Source: Flavobacterium sp. N2820
GTDB lineage: Bacteria > Bacteroidota > Bacteroidia > Flavobacteriales > Flavobacteriaceae
Direction of reading: 5' to 3'
DNA: 64,000 nt
NCBI RefSeq assembly: GCF_025947285.1
Contig: NZ_CP110008.1
Coordinates: forward strand, 1,116,001 to 1,180,000
In this document: in pieces, positions 62,915 to 64,000 of the stretch
How the letters are laid out: each line of letters starts with the position of its first letter
Numbering within the stretch: the stretch's first letter is position 1
Made by a program: the position numbers and the translations under genes
The notes under the pieces: generated by a model
Told to the model about the DNA's origin: nothing
The model's input: the letters and a program-made list of their open reading frames with translations, nothing else
Database searches by the model: none

Positions 62915-64000
62915 ATGACACGTATTCGAATTGAGAAGATTTTTCACCGGGGTGCTTATCGCATTGGGGTGTTTTTTGAAAAAGATTTTGAAACTATTGC
63001 CATTATTAAAGGCTTAGGTGCTGTTTATAGCAGTTCTAGAAGGTGTTGGTATTTGGATTATTCGAAGGCTGCTTATCATTCGCTACGTTCTCATTTTCCT
63101 GATTTGGTTGTTGTTACTGAATCTTCATTATCTACCATGGTGACCGGTGCTACGAACCGTGACCTTTCACCCATAGCTTCTTCAAGCGCACTTCAGTTAG
63201 GCTCTTCTTTGAGTAATCCTGAACATAAACAATTAGAAACAACTTCAGCACAATTGAAGTTACAGTTGTTGCCAAATATTGGTAAATATTGGGTTTTTAA
63301 AATGCATTTTCATCATGAAATTAGCAAACAACTTTTACGGATTAAAGGGGTTTATTGGAATGGGAATTATAAAAGCTATATGGTTTTTAGGAATGAGGCT
63401 GTAAAGCTCAACGTTGAAAGTGTTTTAGGCGTTTCTGACTTTTTTGGGCTTGATTATTTTGTAAAGGATGCTTTTGTTTTAAAGGGTACAATTAAGGTTT
63501 TACCTCATGCCGAATCGGTTTCCTGGATGGAGGTTTATGTTCCTAAAATGGTGCTGGTTCATGAAAAACTAAAGCGATTTTCGATGATGCGATACAGTAA
63601 GAGTAAGCAGTGTTATTTGCTTCCGGCGGCTCCTGTTATTATGGATTCTTTGTATCATCAATTTGAATCTACAGGTATTTCGATAACGTCTTTGTTACCA
63701 AAAAATTATTTGGATAAGCGACATTTACCGAATAAGAAGCAACTGGACTTAAGTATGACGAAAAAGAGTTTGTTAGATTTAGTTCCTCATCAAGCACAGC
63801 ACTATTTGAGTAGTATGATTGATACGTTATTGGCTCTGAATTATAGTAGTTCAACGTTGCGCACGTATTGTGGCGCTTTTATTCAGTTTTTGCGTTATTT
63901 TGAGTTTCGTGATCCAGAACATGTTAGTAGAGAAGCTATTATACGTTTTTTAGGTTCGTTAATGGAGCGTGGGTTATCGGCTACAAGTGGTCATAGCATG
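62915..64000 (+). CDS. Tyrosine recombinase, 5' part (cut by window end)
   Basis: 362 codons open to the window end with no stop. Three similar modules can be aligned: about 4-62 (IEKIF.., YRIGVFF, IIKGLGAVYSSSRRCWYL), 114-175 (KYWVFKMHF, RIKGVYWNGNYKSYMVF) and 188-252 (WMEVYVPKMVL, RFSMMRYSKSKQCYLLP). Integrases of this phylum usually show one such N-terminal module. A SAM-like core-binding domain follows (about 282-362, MIDTLLALNYSSSTLRTYCG, FLRYFEF). The catalytic domain (R-H-R-Y) lies beyond the window. No phage genes are nearby. Divergent from the HU-related gene. Confidence 0.82.
   Translation, partial: MTRIRIEKIFHRGAYRIGVFFEKDFETIAIIKGLGAVYSSSRRCWYLDYSKAAYHSLRSHFPDLVVVTESSLSTMVTGATNRDLSPIASSSALQLGSSLSNPEHKQLETTSAQLKLQLLPNIGKYWVFKMHFHHEISKQLLRIKGVYWNGNYKSYMVFRNEAVKLNVESVLGVSDFFGLDYFVKDAFVLKGTIKVLPHAESVSWMEVYVPKMVLVHEKLKRFSMMRYSKSKQCYLLPAAPVIMDSLYHQFESTGISITSLLPKNYLDKRHLPNKKQLDLSMTKKSLLDLVPHQAQHYLSSMIDTLLALNYSSSTLRTYCGAFIQFLRYFEFRDPEHVSREAIIRFLGSLMERGLSATSGHSM

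Noticed and set aside
62915..64000. Prophage border
   Set aside because: No phage structural, lysis or replication genes are within the window, and neighbours on the left are chromosomal. The gene may still belong to a mobile element that continues to the right.

Overview
The window is AT-rich DNA from a member of the Bacteroidota, most likely Flavobacterium or a close relative in the Flavobacteriaceae. Evidence for this is the T9SS regulator PorX, a type IX C-terminal sorting domain, two TonB-dependent receptors with carboxypeptidase-regulatory N-termini, a DUF4249 lipoprotein, a PUR-alpha-like DUF3276 protein, a long NusB and a monomeric NADP isocitrate dehydrogenase. Promoters also fit the Bacteroidota form (TTG, about 19 bases, TAnnTTTG). 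Most of the window is ordinary chromosomal core. No rRNA, CRISPR array or insertion sequence was seen.

Layout. 1-5.6 kb: end of an unknown gene, a leuDH-nusB-DUF1573-yajC block on the minus strand, then an ABC exporter and a PUR-domain protein. 5.6-13.3 kb, minus strand: a BadF/BcrA-type kinase, gapA, pfkA and a TamB-like protein of about 1,480 residues. 13.4-21.4 kb: tsaD, rsmE, DUF4159, a secreted M43 protease, an AI-2E-type permease, a THUMP-like methyltransferase and small secreted or acetyltransferase genes. 21.5-21.9 kb: a minus-strand tRNA operon (Ser-GCT, Pro-TGG, Arg-TCT) with its own promoter and terminator. 22.1-31.9 kb: thiolase, NlpC/P60 hydrolase, porX, tsaE, an alanine-dehydrogenase-like gene, DUF4258, tRNA-Val, a secreted hydrolase, pepD and DUF3810. 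32-42.4 kb: NDH-2, a FecCD/FecE-type ABC pair, dienelactone hydrolase, a pseudouridine synthase, a TonB receptor, rmuC and a thioesterase. 42.4-51.8 kb: a probable di-haem lipoprotein paired with a T9SS-secreted ASPIC/UnbV protein, a cyclophilin-FKBP fusion, trmD-rplS and icd. 51.9-62.7 kb: TonB receptor plus DUF4249, thiamine pyrophosphokinase, a toxin-antitoxin pair abutting uvrB, DMP19, SRPBCC, VOC, TerB-like, an esterase, DUF1456 and an HU-related protein.

The least ordinary part is the right end (62.65-64 kb). An HU-related gene and a tyrosine recombinase, the latter cut by the window end, are divergent. Between them lie four dyad-symmetric 22-bp units spaced exactly 22 bp centre to centre, with inverted TTATAAGGA copies outside them. 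The recombinase appears to carry three tandem copies of an N-terminal DNA-binding-like module ahead of its core-binding domain. This looks like a recombination or regulatory locus and is the best candidate for something undescribed. Secondary points are a structured leader before rplS, a tamB gene with no ordinary start codon, heptamer tandem repeats in several intergenic gaps, and a MITE-like palindromic element after uvrB.

All family names come from reading motifs and from general knowledge. No database search was run.
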